Source of the DNA: Planctomyces sp. SH-PL14
Lineage (GTDB): Bacteria > Planctomycetota > Planctomycetia > Planctomycetales > Planctomycetaceae
DNA length: 64,000 nt
Assembly: GCF_001610835.1 (NCBI RefSeq)
Contig: NZ_CP011270.1
Span: forward strand, 5,598,001 to 5,662,000
Direction of reading: 5' to 3'
The position numbers and the translations under genes are program-made. Shown here in pieces: positions 53,360 through 63,005 of this stretch (the first letter of the stretch is position 1; each line of letters begins with the position of its first letter). The notes beneath the pieces were generated by a model that saw only the letters and a program-made list of their open reading frames with translations, made no database searches and was not told the origin of the DNA.

Positions 53360-54904
53360 TCAGGGGAGGGAGATCTCGATCGGGACCGACGTCCAGGTCT
53401 GTTCGTCCACTGTTCCCTCGGCTGTGACCCGCCACATTCCCGCGTTGACGGCTTCCAGGGAGACGGCCAGAACGAGATTGCCGCGGTCGCGGGTCCACGC
53501 GCCTTGGGAAAAGAAGTCCGCCGGGTCAGATGCGATGGCTTCGATTCGCCGGACCTCTCCCGCCGGGCCATTTGCATCCAGACGTTCGAGGAGAAATGTC
53601 GGAGCGGTGGGAAGCTTCACGCCAGCCGTCTCCAGCCCCATCCAGAGGCCAAGGCGGTCCTGAACACTCGACACACGGTACACCGTGACCAGGATCCCGT
53701 GCGGATTTCCCGTCAGGTCCTTCCAGAAGCGGTCGTCCGCCACCTTCAGGATCGATTCGGCACAACGGATCCGCACATCGTTATCTCGTTCGACGCGATA
53801 CCGCGCCGCCAGCAGTTCCGCGACTCGCGCGCTCGGTTGAGCGGAGTCCTCTCCATTTCGTCGCCGCCCGATGGTCTCCAGGCAGTGAACGGCCCTCGAC
53901 CGGAGAGAGGGGTCGTTGGCGGCGAGTAGCGGAGCGATCTGCTCGATCAGTTGCGTCCGTTCCTCCGGCGTCAGCGCCTTTCGATTGGTGGAGGCATTGT
54001 TCTCCCTCCAGAAGTTCTGGCTGTCGTGAAGTTCCGCGAGGGCCGCCTCTCGGATGTTGACGGGGAGAGTCGCGTCGAGGGCCTTCCGCAGGACGAGCTG
54101 GCGGCCTTCCGGAGAGCAGAACGGGCCGTCGTGGCTGTGGCCGTAGCTTCCCTGAACGGTGAAAAGCTCCAGCGTGGTCCAGCAGGCTTCCGGGTGACCG
54201 CTCTCCATCACCCGATCGTACAGCGTCCACTGAAAAGGCCCCCAGTCCTTCCTGTCACTTCCCCTGAGGTTTTTCTGATCCAACTCGTGCTGATGCTCCG
54301 TCAGCCAGGCCAGGATTGCCCGGTTGCGCTTCGCAGGTTCCGGAATGCTCATCGCGGCGCGGGCCCGCTCCACGGGTGGCAGGTCCGCTTGAACCTGCTT
54401 CAGGATCGCCTCCCATGACGGGGGCTGTTCGCCGGAAGGGTATCGAGCGTGAAGGTAGTAGGGGCCCGGATTCGAGGTCTGATCAGGAATCAGAACATCG
54501 CCGTTCTCGCAAAGAATCCGGAGACCGGACATGACGATCTGGTACGTCTCCTTCGCCTTCGGATCGTTCGACGCTTTCAGGAAGACCAACGCCGTCCTGA
54601 CGTGGATGGGCGGTCGAGGTTCCTTAAAAAGCCGAGCGTACATATCACCGAGATTGTACAGCTGAGGATCCGGGCGGAGTTGATGGCCGATGAGATCCTT
54701 GGGCCCCTGCAGGACCTGGGTCACCGTAATGGTCATGGCAAGATCATCCCCCGCAACCGCACTGCCGAGGACCACGGCGTCCGCCAATCCGGCCAGATGC
54801 CGCAGTGGGTGTCTTGGAAGGATCTCCGCGCGTAGCTTGCCCGCTGACATCGGAACCAGCAGTCCTAAGACCACCGCGATCCACCGCGTACGCTGACGAC
54901 TCAT
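53360..54904 (-). CDS. Exported HEAT-like protein of unknown function (514 aa)
   Basis: ATG 54904 has GAGGTG 6 nt upstream and starts a signal peptide (TRWIAVVLGLLVPMSAGKLR). The first 130 residues (LAGLADAVVLGSAVAGDDLA, LVFLKASNDPKAKETYQIV) resemble an OB-like surface domain, and the following part is alpha-helical with repeated LRSRAVHCLETIG-type helices suggestive of HEAT repeats. A short beta-rich domain ends the protein. No catalytic motif was seen. It is convergent with the 53051 gene. Confidence 0.75.
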   Translation of the reverse strand: MSRQRTRWIAVVLGLLVPMSAGKLRAEILPRHPLRHLAGLADAVVLGSAVAGDDLAMTITVTQVLQGPKDLIGHQLRPDPQLYNLGDMYARLFKEPRPPIHVRTALVFLKASNDPKAKETYQIVMSGLRILCENGDVLIPDQTSNPGPYYLHARYPSGEQPPSWEAILKQVQADLPPVERARAAMSIPEPAKRNRAILAWLTEHQHELDQKNLRGSDRKDWGPFQWTLYDRVMESGHPEACWTTLELFTVQGSYGHSHDGPFCSPEGRQLVLRKALDATLPVNIREAALAELHDSQNFWRENNASTNRKALTPEERTQLIEQIAPLLAANDPSLRSRAVHCLETIGRRRNGEDSAQPSARVAELLAARYRVERDNDVRIRCAESILKVADDRFWKDLTGNPHGILVTVYRVSSVQDRLGLWMGLETAGVKLPTAPTFLLERLDANGPAGEVRRIEAIASDPADFFSQGAWTRDRGNLVLAVSLEAVNAGMWRVTAEGTVDEQTWTSVPIEISLP

Positions 54905-55143
54905 CGCCCACCTCACCGTTCTGCATCGGCGCGAGATGGATTGTGTCACGTCCGGGGATCGGCTGGCGAGATGAGATTCGCGCGGGACGTCGGTTGTGGC
55001 CGGGACGGTTCCTTTTCGGGACGTGCCTCCGGTGGGAAGGGACCTCTCGATCACAAGACTGTCCCTCTCGCCCGTGGTTGGCCGGCGGCTTCGAGCTGCG
55101 CGATGGAGGCTGTTGGTCAGGGGTGAACGGATCGGACCGCGGC

Positions 55144-55758
55144 TCACTTCGTCGCGGCGAGGCGGAACAGGTCGTCCACCTGCGGGTCCGTCAGCCCGAA
55201 TTTCCCGGCGATCTCGTTGAGCTCGCGACTGGTCCGGGACCAGTTGCTCGCGTCCCACACGACCCGGTAGCGAAAGCCGTCCTGTTCTGCCTCCGCCCCG
55301 GTGATCCAGACGTCCACCGCCTCATACAGTCCGGCGTCGATCAGCGCCAGCTTCGCCTGCGTCGCGGTCACCTGGGCCGGGACCGGCGGCGCGTCCCAGT
55401 CCCAGGCGTCGAACAGGGCCGTGGCGGTTGCCCGCTGCGGCTCGGTCGCTTCCGCCCCAAAGTCGATCCGGTCGCGGGCGACGCCGATCGCGGGGATCCC
55501 CATCAGGGAGAGCCGGTTGTGCAGCGTGAGGACCCGCTCCGGCGACGTGACCGGCACGGGGGGCGGCTCCGGTTCTGGCTCCGGCGGTTGTCCAGGCTCA
55601 GGCGGTGCGGGCCACGCGGCGAAGATGCGGTCCGCGCGGCCGCGCTGGACCGTGGTCGCTTCCGTCCCGTATTCGACCCCCTCCGCCGTGACCGCGATCA
55701 CCGGGATGGAGAACGCCGCCAGCAGTTCGGCGATCGCCAGGAAATCCGCGGCCGTCAT
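55144..55758 (-). CDS. Phage-module protein, C-terminal gene (204 aa)
   Basis: Not recognised as a named family. Two similar helical segments (DFLAIAELLAAFSIPVIAVT, and VLTLHNRLSLMGIPAIGVAR) are separated by a Pro/Glu-rich linker, suggesting an internal duplication. Both are followed by a GTEATTVQRGRADRIFAAW-type sequence, so the duplicated unit is about 60 residues. It is translationally coupled (4-nt overlap) to the large tail-like gene, implying an accessory or chaperone role in the same structure. Confidence 0.65.
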   Translation of the reverse strand: MTAADFLAIAELLAAFSIPVIAVTAEGVEYGTEATTVQRGRADRIFAAWPAPPEPGQPPEPEPEPPPVPVTSPERVLTLHNRLSLMGIPAIGVARDRIDFGAEATEPQRATATALFDAWDWDAPPVPAQVTATQAKLALIDAGLYEAVDVWITGAEAEQDGFRYRVVWDASNWSRTSRELNEIAGKFGLTDPQVDDLFRLAATK

Positions 55759-57344
55759 ACCCACACCTGTGCGTGAACGGTAAAGGTGAAGAAGGTCGTG
55801 TTTCCGCTCCCGGTGGCCGACTCGGTGACGTAGACAACGCGATAGCCGTTCGAGGGATCGGTCGGCAATGCCGTTCCCATTCCAATCGGATTCGCCAGCC
55901 CGAAGTCGATCGCCACGAACTGCGTCGTCGTCGAACCGCCGAGTGAGATCCGGGCCCCCTGCGTCCCCGCTCCGGTCGGCGAGAACGCTCCATTGAGCTG
56001 CAGGATGGTCGAATACAGCGGGACAGGAGAGACCCACTCCACCGTGTGGTTCCCGCCGTTCCAGCCGCGGACCGTAGTGGAACTGTACGTGTGGATCGTC
56101 GAGTCCGTTCGGTACAGGAGCTTCGCAACCGGATGGAGGAGGTTCGCGCAGAACCGCCTCACATAGCTGTCCTCCGTCGTCGCCGTCCCCGTCGCCCGGA
56201 TCGTCCCCAGCAGGAGGCCCCGGGACGCCGCGACGGTGTCGCCGTTGATGACGGTCGTGAGCGGGGCGCCGTTGACCCACTGTCCCGCCAGCAGACCGAC
56301 CGCGGCCGAGCGGGTCGTGTCGTTCGTCCAGGCAGGAGCGAGATCGATCCGCGTGACATCGGCTCCCGGCGGCTCGGTCGGGATCGACACGGTCCACGCG
56401 GCCGGCCAGTTCCCGCCGCCGCTGGCGTAGGCATTGGTTCCCGTCGACGTCGCCGAGGAAGGTCCGTTGATGGTGTCGAACTTGAAGAAGTAGTTCGCCG
56501 ACTGTGACCCCTCTTCGTAGGACCCGGCGAACAGGGAGGTCGTTCCCGATGGCGGGGTTCCAATGACGTCGTGGGCCATGCAGCACAGCAGCAGCTTCGT
56601 GTTGGCTTCCGGTGCTGTGACGGACGGGCATGTGCGGCCGCTGGCTGAGCCGAACACGGGATCGACAGTCGAGCTGGCCCCCTTCCATGCAACGGCCACG
56701 GCGATCTTCTCGCCGGTTCCCACGTTCAGGGTATAGGTGCCGGGCTCGCTGCTGCCGGCCCGCTTCCAGTAGCAGTAATGCCGGCTGGTCCACGTGCTGA
56801 AGGTGACCGCCGGGCCGTCCACCTTCGTGAACCCGCTGGTTGCGGAGCCGGTCGGCCCGTTCGCCGTCTTCACGAAGATCAGGATCAGGTCACCGGACAC
56901 GACGCCGGCCGGCCGGTTGACCGTGATCGTCGTTCCCGACAGCGAGCTCGCCCGATCGAACGACCGGAACGCGTTCGGCGGAGTCGAGGATGTCCGGTAG
57001 GCGAAGACATCGTAGTTCTTCCCGCTGGTCAGCCCCGTCAGCGCGACGTTGAGCTCCGAGAAGCTGTAAGGCTGGTAGTCCGCCCCGTCATAGAGGCTGA
57101 CGACGTTCCCTCGCCAGGGGGTGAAATAGACCGTCGACTGCGCGGTCAGGTCTGCGGTCGTGATTGGTGTGCCGCCCAGCAGCGTCAGCCTGCCGCACTG
57201 TAGCGGCGAAGCCTCCGCGAGGGCGGCTGGTCGGAGCCCCAGGTTGCTGCGGGCCGTGGCCGCGGTCCCGGCGCCGGTGCCGCCATTGCTCACCGCCAGC
57301 GGCGTGGCGAGGGGGCTGAGCGCGGAACGGACTTCGATGGGCAT
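55755..57344 (-). CDS. Tail-fibre-like structural protein (529 aa)
   Basis: 529 residues rich in Gly, Thr, Ser and Asn and without a signal peptide. The start (PLATPLAVSNGGTGAGTAAT, then ARSNLGL) is a phage tail-fibre hallmark: the NGGTGA-T-ARSNLGL module seen in many tail fibre proteins. Long beta-rich segments follow (for example GTYTLNVGTGEKIAVAVAWK). Probably a receptor-binding or baseplate component. It belongs to a five-gene minus-strand phage-tail-like run. Confidence 0.75.
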   Translation of the reverse strand: MPIEVRSALSPLATPLAVSNGGTGAGTAATARSNLGLRPAALAEASPLQCGRLTLLGGTPITTADLTAQSTVYFTPWRGNVVSLYDGADYQPYSFSELNVALTGLTSGKNYDVFAYRTSSTPPNAFRSFDRASSLSGTTITVNRPAGVVSGDLILIFVKTANGPTGSATSGFTKVDGPAVTFSTWTSRHYCYWKRAGSSEPGTYTLNVGTGEKIAVAVAWKGASSTVDPVFGSASGRTCPSVTAPEANTKLLLCCMAHDVIGTPPSGTTSLFAGSYEEGSQSANYFFKFDTINGPSSATSTGTNAYASGGGNWPAAWTVSIPTEPPGADVTRIDLAPAWTNDTTRSAAVGLLAGQWVNGAPLTTVINGDTVAASRGLLLGTIRATGTATTEDSYVRRFCANLLHPVAKLLYRTDSTIHTYSSTTVRGWNGGNHTVEWVSPVPLYSTILQLNGAFSPTGAGTQGARISLGGSTTTQFVAIDFGLANPIGMGTALPTDPSNGYRVVYVTESATGSGNTTFFTFTVHAQVWV

Positions 57345-57456
57345 GGGGGGAGTTCTTGGTTGGCAGTCGCCGGTGATCGGTCGAAGGCGGGCGGGGAAGG
57401 CGAGCTGCCGCGGCCTCCCGGCTCGGGTCCCTGAGGCCTCATCCCTTGTTCCGGTC

Positions 57457-58254
57457 TCACCCCGTCACGACGACGCGGAACTGGTTCGACGACGGCGCCG
57501 CGGCGAAGACGATGACCGCGGTGTTGGTGGTGTCGTGGCGGGTCTCGACAAGGATCTCGTCGTAGTTGCCGGAGTTGCGGAAGACGGCGACCGTCACATC
57601 CCTCGAGCCCAGGTTGTGGGTCACGGTGTAGCTCGTGTTCGAGCCGTCGCCGATGCTGGTGGAGTACTTCCTGGTGAAGCCGGTGTAGCCCGAGAGAGTC
57701 GCCGGCGTGACCGCCCGCTCGGTATCGCTTCCGGCGTTGACCTCCGCCTGCGTGGCGAGCTCGATCTTGCCGGCGGAGGTCTCGGTGGCCTGACCGACGG
57801 TCGCCCCGAAGGAGGTCCACAGGAGATCGTCGGACCCGACGGTGCCGTTGACCTCGGTCTGCCGCCAGGTGGAGCCCTCGTTGGCGGTCCCTTCGTCGAC
57901 GGTGACGACGGCCGACTCGAGCGAATCGAAGTCGGCGGCGTCGTCAGCGCGGGTCAGGGCGGTTGAGGCCCCGTTGAAGATGTAGATTCCGTTCTGGCTG
58001 GCGTCCGTCTGGTCCTTGAGGAGGATGCGGTCGTTTGTCGCGAGCGTGACCCCGTCCATCGTGGAGCCGGGGGAGCTGGTGTTGACGTTGGCCGTGGAAG
58101 CGGTCCGGACGTTGTCCTTCCAGGCGAGCCCTTCCGAGACGGCGCTGAGCTGCGCGACGGTCGCGGGGTGCTGCGGGTCGGTGCCGTCCGGGAGGTTGAT
58201 GATCCGGGCGACGCTGTTGAAGTCGAGGTCGGCGCCGACGAGACGAGTTGCCAT
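57457..58254 (-). CDS. Phage tail-fibre-like protein (265 aa)
   Basis: 265 residues. The beginning (ADLDFNSVARIINLPDGTDP, then QHPATVAQLSAVSEGLAWKD) and the middle (ATNDRILLKDQTDASQNGIY, then SAGKIELATQAEVNAGSDTE followed by RAVTPATLSGYT) are typical of phage tail-fibre and collar-like proteins. The IELATQAEVNAGxDxxRAVTP motif is a well-known repeat of tail fibre genes. It is preceded by two small genes of the same module. Confidence 0.85.
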   Translation of the reverse strand: MATRLVGADLDFNSVARIINLPDGTDPQHPATVAQLSAVSEGLAWKDNVRTASTANVNTSSPGSTMDGVTLATNDRILLKDQTDASQNGIYIFNGASTALTRADDAADFDSLESAVVTVDEGTANEGSTWRQTEVNGTVGSDDLLWTSFGATVGQATETSAGKIELATQAEVNAGSDTERAVTPATLSGYTGFTRKYSTSIGDGSNTSYTVTHNLGSRDVTVAVFRNSGNYDEILVETRHDTTNTAVIVFAAAPSSNQFRVVVTG

Positions 58255-58626
58255 TTAGAGAAGCCTTGCGGAACCGGCGAGCGCGTAGGCGAACGCCACG
58301 GTGATGAGGTTGTCGGAAACGTGTGTGACCTGGCCGTCCATGAGGACACCGCCGACGGTCCGCAGCTCGACGCTGGGGCGGTAGGCGAGGTTGTGGGCGA
58401 TGGTCCAGTTCGTCGACGGGGATGGCTGCTGGTGGAGGTAGCCTTCGGCGGTGCCTGGTCGTCCGCGGGGACCCTGGCGTCCGGTGGTGATCCGGAGTTC
58501 GCGGGGGGCGCGGATCGCGAGGGCGGGGCGGCGGTCGAGGACGGCGGTGCGTGTTGCCGCGCGGACGACGATGGCCGGTTGGTGTTCGACGGTGATGCGG
58601 GTACGGGGGATGTCGAGGGTGGTCAT
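58255..58626 (-). CDS. Small phage-module protein (123 aa)
   Basis: The C-terminal half (TNWTIAHNLAYRPSVELRTV, then GGVLMDGQVTHVSDNLITVA) is the W-I-HNL-RP-V pattern shared by many phage tail-tip proteins. The stop codon lies directly next to the following gene's start (58254), and it overlaps the preceding gene by 4 nt. N-terminal part is unrecognised. Likely a tail or fibre accessory protein. Confidence 0.7.
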   Translation of the reverse strand: MTTLDIPRTRITVEHQPAIVVRAATRTAVLDRRPALAIRAPRELRITTGRQGPRGRPGTAEGYLHQQPSPSTNWTIAHNLAYRPSVELRTVGGVLMDGQVTHVSDNLITVAFAYALAGSARLL

Positions 58627-58982
58627 GCCGAGCCCTCCGGGGCGGGGGGAACGGGATGGCAGAGGACGGTCCCTGTGGCCCAGGGGTCGATGGTCAGGTC
58701 GTCGCCGGTCCCTTCGAGGAGATCGAGGATCCAGCCGAGGATGGTGTTCTCGGGGAAGGTGAAGGCGTCGAGGGGGTGGACGAATTCGATGTTGCCGGAG
58801 TTGGTGCCGTCGGAGAGTTCGTGTTCGAAGACGAACTGTTGTGTTTCGGCGATCCAGTAGCGGAGGCGGAGTGTTTTGTTGGTGAGGTCGACGGGTGAGC
58901 CGGAGTCCGTGCGGAATTCGAGGGGGACGCGGTTGGTGCGTCCGGCGGTGAAGGTCGGGAGTGTGGTGGAGGTGTCGCACAT
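58623..58982 (-). CDS. Small phage-module protein (119 aa)
   Basis: 119 residues, first in the minus-strand module. TFTAGRTNRVPLEFRTDSGS, then PVDLTNKTLRLRYWIAETQQ, resembles the N-terminal domain of baseplate upper (BppU-like) proteins. The gene overlaps the next by 4 nt. Dispersed element copy F lies 52 bp upstream of its start, so any upstream phage genes have been lost or were never there. Confidence 0.7.
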   Translation of the reverse strand: MCDTSTTLPTFTAGRTNRVPLEFRTDSGSPVDLTNKTLRLRYWIAETQQFVFEHELSDGTNSGNIEFVHPLDAFTFPENTILGWILDLLEGTGDDLTIDPWATGTVLCHPVPPAPEGSA

Positions 58983-59034
58983 GCTGAGTGTTGATCGGCA
59001 CGGGTAGCCGAGGGCGCGACACGCCACATCAAGA

Positions 59035-59360
59035 ACCGGGTCCAGGGATCCCCTGGTGGGGAGTGCAGAGGGGCAACGCCCCTTTGCCCGCCGGAGGCCC
59101 GTCTCGTCTCGATCTCTCTGAAGGAGCGAGTGTCCAAGCGCGGACACAGCGCCGTATGCCCCCTCACCAACCCGCGGGGATTGAAACGCGAGCGGTGTGG
59201 TGTGAAGGAGTCCTCAACGCGGGGACCACAAAGGGACATCCGTTGTGTCCCACGGTTCCTCACAGGAGTGCCTCCGGCGGCAAGGGGGCGAGGCCCCCTT
59301 GACCCCGGCTGCCGTCGCACATTGGGTTTGAGCTTTGGGAGCTGCGCCGGCAAGGACGCG
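59035..59360 (+). repeat. Dispersed structured element, copy F
   Basis: Head end left, tail end right. Head hairpin has loop ATC (CCAGGG-ATC-CCCTGG); tail hairpin CAAGGGGGC-GAG-GCCCCCTTG. It lies between the start of the tail-like run and the terminator of the PRC-barrel-like gene. Left flank is strongly G-rich (G32:C10 at 58921); the first lines to the right are balanced (G23:C22 at 59461) and become C-rich further on (G14:C25 at 60481), so the switch is less sharp here. Confidence 0.9.
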
Positions 59361-59366
59361 GTGCGC

Positions 59367-59402
59367 AAAAAAATCGCCCTGCCACACTGGCGACAGGGCG
59401 AT
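59367..59402 (-). terminator. Rho-independent terminator of the PRC-barrel-like gene
   Basis: Read on the minus strand, ATCGCCCTG pairs with CAGGGCGAT (9-bp perfect stem, 12-nt loop) and is followed by a run of seven T. It lies 27 bp beyond the stop codon at 59430. Element copy F starts only 7 bp beyond the T-tract. Confidence 0.9.
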
Positions 59403-59429
59403 CACTCAGGTTCGATCAACGTCAGCGTT

Positions 59430-60278
59430 CTACGGACGCGGAGGCGTCGGCGGAGCCGGAGGCGTCACCGGCTCCTTCGGCTCGGCAGGCGTCTTCGGCC
59501 GGGCCGGAGTCCGAGGCTCGGTGGGAGTGGCCGGCGTCTTCGGCCGGTTCTCCGCCGCATCGCGAGGCGCCGCCGGTTCCCGCGGAGTACGCGGATTGGC
59601 CGCGTCCCGATCCGTCGACGGAGTCTCCGTCCGCGGCATCGGCGCATTGTCCCGAGCCGGGTCCCGCGGCCGTGCACCATCACGCTCCTGACCAGGAGCC
59701 CGATCGTCATTGTCCCGCGGCTGATTCCGGTTCCGGTCGGGCTGGTTGCTGTCATCCCGGTTCCGATCGGTCCGGTTGTCATCCCGATCGCGGTTCCCCG
59801 CGTCACGCGGACGATCCCCCGCCGGCCGCGGAGCCGCACCACCCCGGACACCACGGTCTTCCACGCGGACGTTGAACGTGGAGTTCACCTGCTCACGGAA
59901 CTGGGCCGAAGCAAAGTCCGGCCACCGGTCCTGCGTGAAGAACTGAATCTGCTTGAACCGGGCCGGCGCGATGTCGACAAACACGACGCTGTCCGTGTAC
60001 CGGACATCGACCGCCTGGTACGGCAGCGCGTAGTACTGGTCGTCATGCGAAGCGATGAAGTACTCAACGCATCCACCGTCGCTCAGGACGACGTCCACGA
60101 TCTGCCCGGCGGGCTCATCCTCACGAATGAGGACCTTCGACTTCATCACGACGCTCAGCTTGTGGATCTGGGCCCCGCTCGTCGCGGTCTCCACGCGGCG
60201 AACGGTGCGCTCCTGTGCTGGAGCCTGACCGGCCAGGCACAGAGCCACGGCCGACATCAAAACAGTGTGGCGTAACAT
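59430..60278 (-). CDS. Exported PRC-barrel-like protein with Pro/Arg-rich tail
   Basis: 282 residues. ATG 60278 has GGAGGAG a few nt upstream and leads into a signal peptide (TVLMSAVALCLAGQAPAQE). A beta-rich domain of about 100 residues (KLSVVMKSKVLIREDEPAGQ, then IVDVVLSDGGCVEYFIASHD) resembles the PRC-barrel fold. The last 120 residues are low-complexity: Asp/Arg/Asn repeats, then Pro/Thr/Glu repeats, suggesting an extended, wall- or surface-interacting tail. A terminator follows at 59367-59402. Confidence 0.8.
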   Translation of the reverse strand: MLRHTVLMSAVALCLAGQAPAQERTVRRVETATSGAQIHKLSVVMKSKVLIREDEPAGQIVDVVLSDGGCVEYFIASHDDQYYALPYQAVDVRYTDSVVFVDIAPARFKQIQFFTQDRWPDFASAQFREQVNSTFNVRVEDRGVRGGAAPRPAGDRPRDAGNRDRDDNRTDRNRDDSNQPDRNRNQPRDNDDRAPGQERDGARPRDPARDNAPMPRTETPSTDRDAANPRTPREPAAPRDAAENRPKTPATPTEPRTPARPKTPAEPKEPVTPPAPPTPPRP

Positions 60279-60462
60279 TTCTCCTCCCCAGGAAACGAAC
60301 GAGACGGACAGTTGTCCCCGTCTCTCAGGACGTCCGGAGTGGAAAGCAAGTCGCATACCCCGACAGGCCCTTCATCGGGATGGCCGTCGCATCGCCCCAT
60401 CGATAGCGCACGACCGTTTCTCTTGAGAGAGACGTGAGCCGGTCACGGCAAGCTGGCCACGC

Positions 60463-61590
60463 TCATCCGACTTTCCAGAATGCCAGCACCCCCTCGGTCA
60501 CTGCGAACAACGCCACGTCGTTCCGCAGAGCATCGCACAGCGGCTCGAACTGCGGCACCCCCTTCACCGTCACCCCCGCCGCCGTGTCGAGAACGTGACC
60601 CAGACGGATCCCCTCGCGAAGACAGAATGAGAGGAGCAGCAACCGCACGTCGCTGACGTACTCCTCTCCCCGCGCCCGCACGCTCGCACGCCCCAGCGCC
60701 GTCGCCAGCTCGTCCTCCCCCTCCAGCCGCGCCAGGACCCAGTCGGTCCCCGGATGCGCCTCCTCCAACCCTCGCTCCGCCGCGTACCGAGACACCTGCC
60801 TGCCCAGCAGCCAGGGAAAGACGAGATCCCGCTCCCCGAGCGCGTCGAGCTGCGCCAGTCCCGCCAGCGGCCCCCGGGCCCACACCGCGATCTCCCCCTC
60901 CAGTTCGTCCCGCGTCTCGACCGTGCTGCAGAACAGGCCGCGCATTCCCAGCCGCATCAGGGCCTCGTAGTGACGCCCCGGAATACCCATCAGATGCCGC
61001 GACAGGAACCGCGTCAGGTCCAGCTTCTCCAGCATCGTGGAGTGAGCGAACTGGAGGTCCGCCAGCTCGCGCAGCACCGTCTCCAGCCGCTGACGACACC
61101 GCTCCGCTTCGGGGTGGCAACTGGTCCAGCTCAGCCCGATTCCCATCACCACAAGGTCGAACCAGCTGTTCCGTTCATCTCGGAGAAACCACCGCCCCCG
61201 GTCGACATCCCCCTCGATGAGCCGGAAGGCATCGACCCGCGCCGCGACTGTCCACCGGGCCCGCAGGAACTCGACCCGCTCCGACCGCGAGAGCGGCGCC
61301 CGCCACCACGCGTCCGCCTTCAGCGAGTAGGCCACCTCCGGACTCCGCCGCATCTCGTCGAGGAAGATCCTCCGCAGGGCCTCCGTCACCGGGACCGTGT
61401 GAGGCCCGTCCTCGCGGGGAGCGGGCGGAGGGGGATTGGGGTCGGCCAGCTCCGGCCGCAGGATCTGGAGCCAGTGGACCCGGTCGGCGACCTCGGGTGA
61501 CCACCGGTCGAGGCCACCCAGCTGCCGCCATGCCTCCTCCCAGTTTCCACCCGCCGCCACCTTCCACGCCCCCCGGGCGGCGTCACCCAC
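60463..61590 (-). CDS. Uncharacterised helical protein (start uncertain)
   Basis: Not recognised. About 375 residues if translation starts at GTG 61590; GTG 61560 is another candidate. The helical sequence is rich in Arg, Leu and Trp ([40 protein letters not shown]) with no signal or membrane helix. The frame is open upstream and overlaps the broken Hsp70 gene: the DNA between about 61590 and 61700 is Pro-rich linker in this frame ([20 protein letters not shown]). This fits a deletion that removed the Hsp70 C-terminus and the original start of this gene together. Function unknown. Confidence 0.55.
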   Translation of the reverse strand: MGDAARGAWKVAAGGNWEEAWRQLGGLDRWSPEVADRVHWLQILRPELADPNPPPPAPREDGPHTVPVTEALRRIFLDEMRRSPEVAYSLKADAWWRAPLSRSERVEFLRARWTVAARVDAFRLIEGDVDRGRWFLRDERNSWFDLVVMGIGLSWTSCHPEAERCRQRLETVLRELADLQFAHSTMLEKLDLTRFLSRHLMGIPGRHYEALMRLGMRGLFCSTVETRDELEGEIAVWARGPLAGLAQLDALGERDLVFPWLLGRQVSRYAAERGLEEAHPGTDWVLARLEGEDELATALGRASVRARGEEYVSDVRLLLLSFCLREGIRLGHVLDTAAGVTVKGVPQFEPLCDALRNDVALFAVTEGVLAFWKVG

Positions 61591-61697
61591 ATCGGGTTCC
61601 GGTCGACCCGGCGGCGACTCGAACGGGCGGGCCGGAGGCGCGGACTTCTGTTCGGGCGATGACTCGCCTCCATCGGAAAAGTCCTTCTGCCAGGCGC

Positions 61698-62546
<849 letters not shown>

Positions 62547-62679
62547 GCACGTGGCCCTGGCGGGAGAGGGGAGCGGTGGAGTCGAGACATCGCAAGCCGC
62601 GCCGAAGTTCGTGCCCGATCCGCGTAGTCAGCATGAACGCCCGTTCGGTGGCAATCAAGGCAGCGCCAGCAAGAGAACC

Positions 62680-63004
62680 GCGTCCTCGCCGGCGCAGCGC
62701 CCATAGCTCAAACCCAATGTGCCCGGCAGCCTGGGGTCAAGGGGGCCACGCCCCCTTGCCGCCGGAGGCACTTCCATGAGGAACCGTGGTACACAACGGA
62801 CGTCCCCTTTGTGGTCCCCGCGCTGAGGACTGCTTCACACAACACCGCTCGCTTTCCAACCCCCGCGTCTCGGTGAGGGGGCATACGGCACGGTGTCCGC
62901 GCTTGGACACGATCTCCTTCAGACAGTGTCCGGCGAGACAAGCCTCCGGCGGGCAAGGGGGTGTGCCCCCCTTGCATCCCCCACCAGGGTGCCCCTGGAC
63001 CCGG
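62680..63004 (-). repeat. Dispersed structured element, copy G
   Basis: Inverted orientation, ending 1 bp before the stop codon of the LolA-like gene (63006). Tail hairpin CAAGGGGGC-GTG-GCCCCCTTG as in copy B; head-side hairpin GGGGG-CACA-CCCCC. It is about 135 bp upstream of the truncated Hsp70 start. Flank counts: G31:C11 on the left (62461), G11:C28 on the right (63061). Confidence 0.9.
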
Positions 63005-63005
63005 C

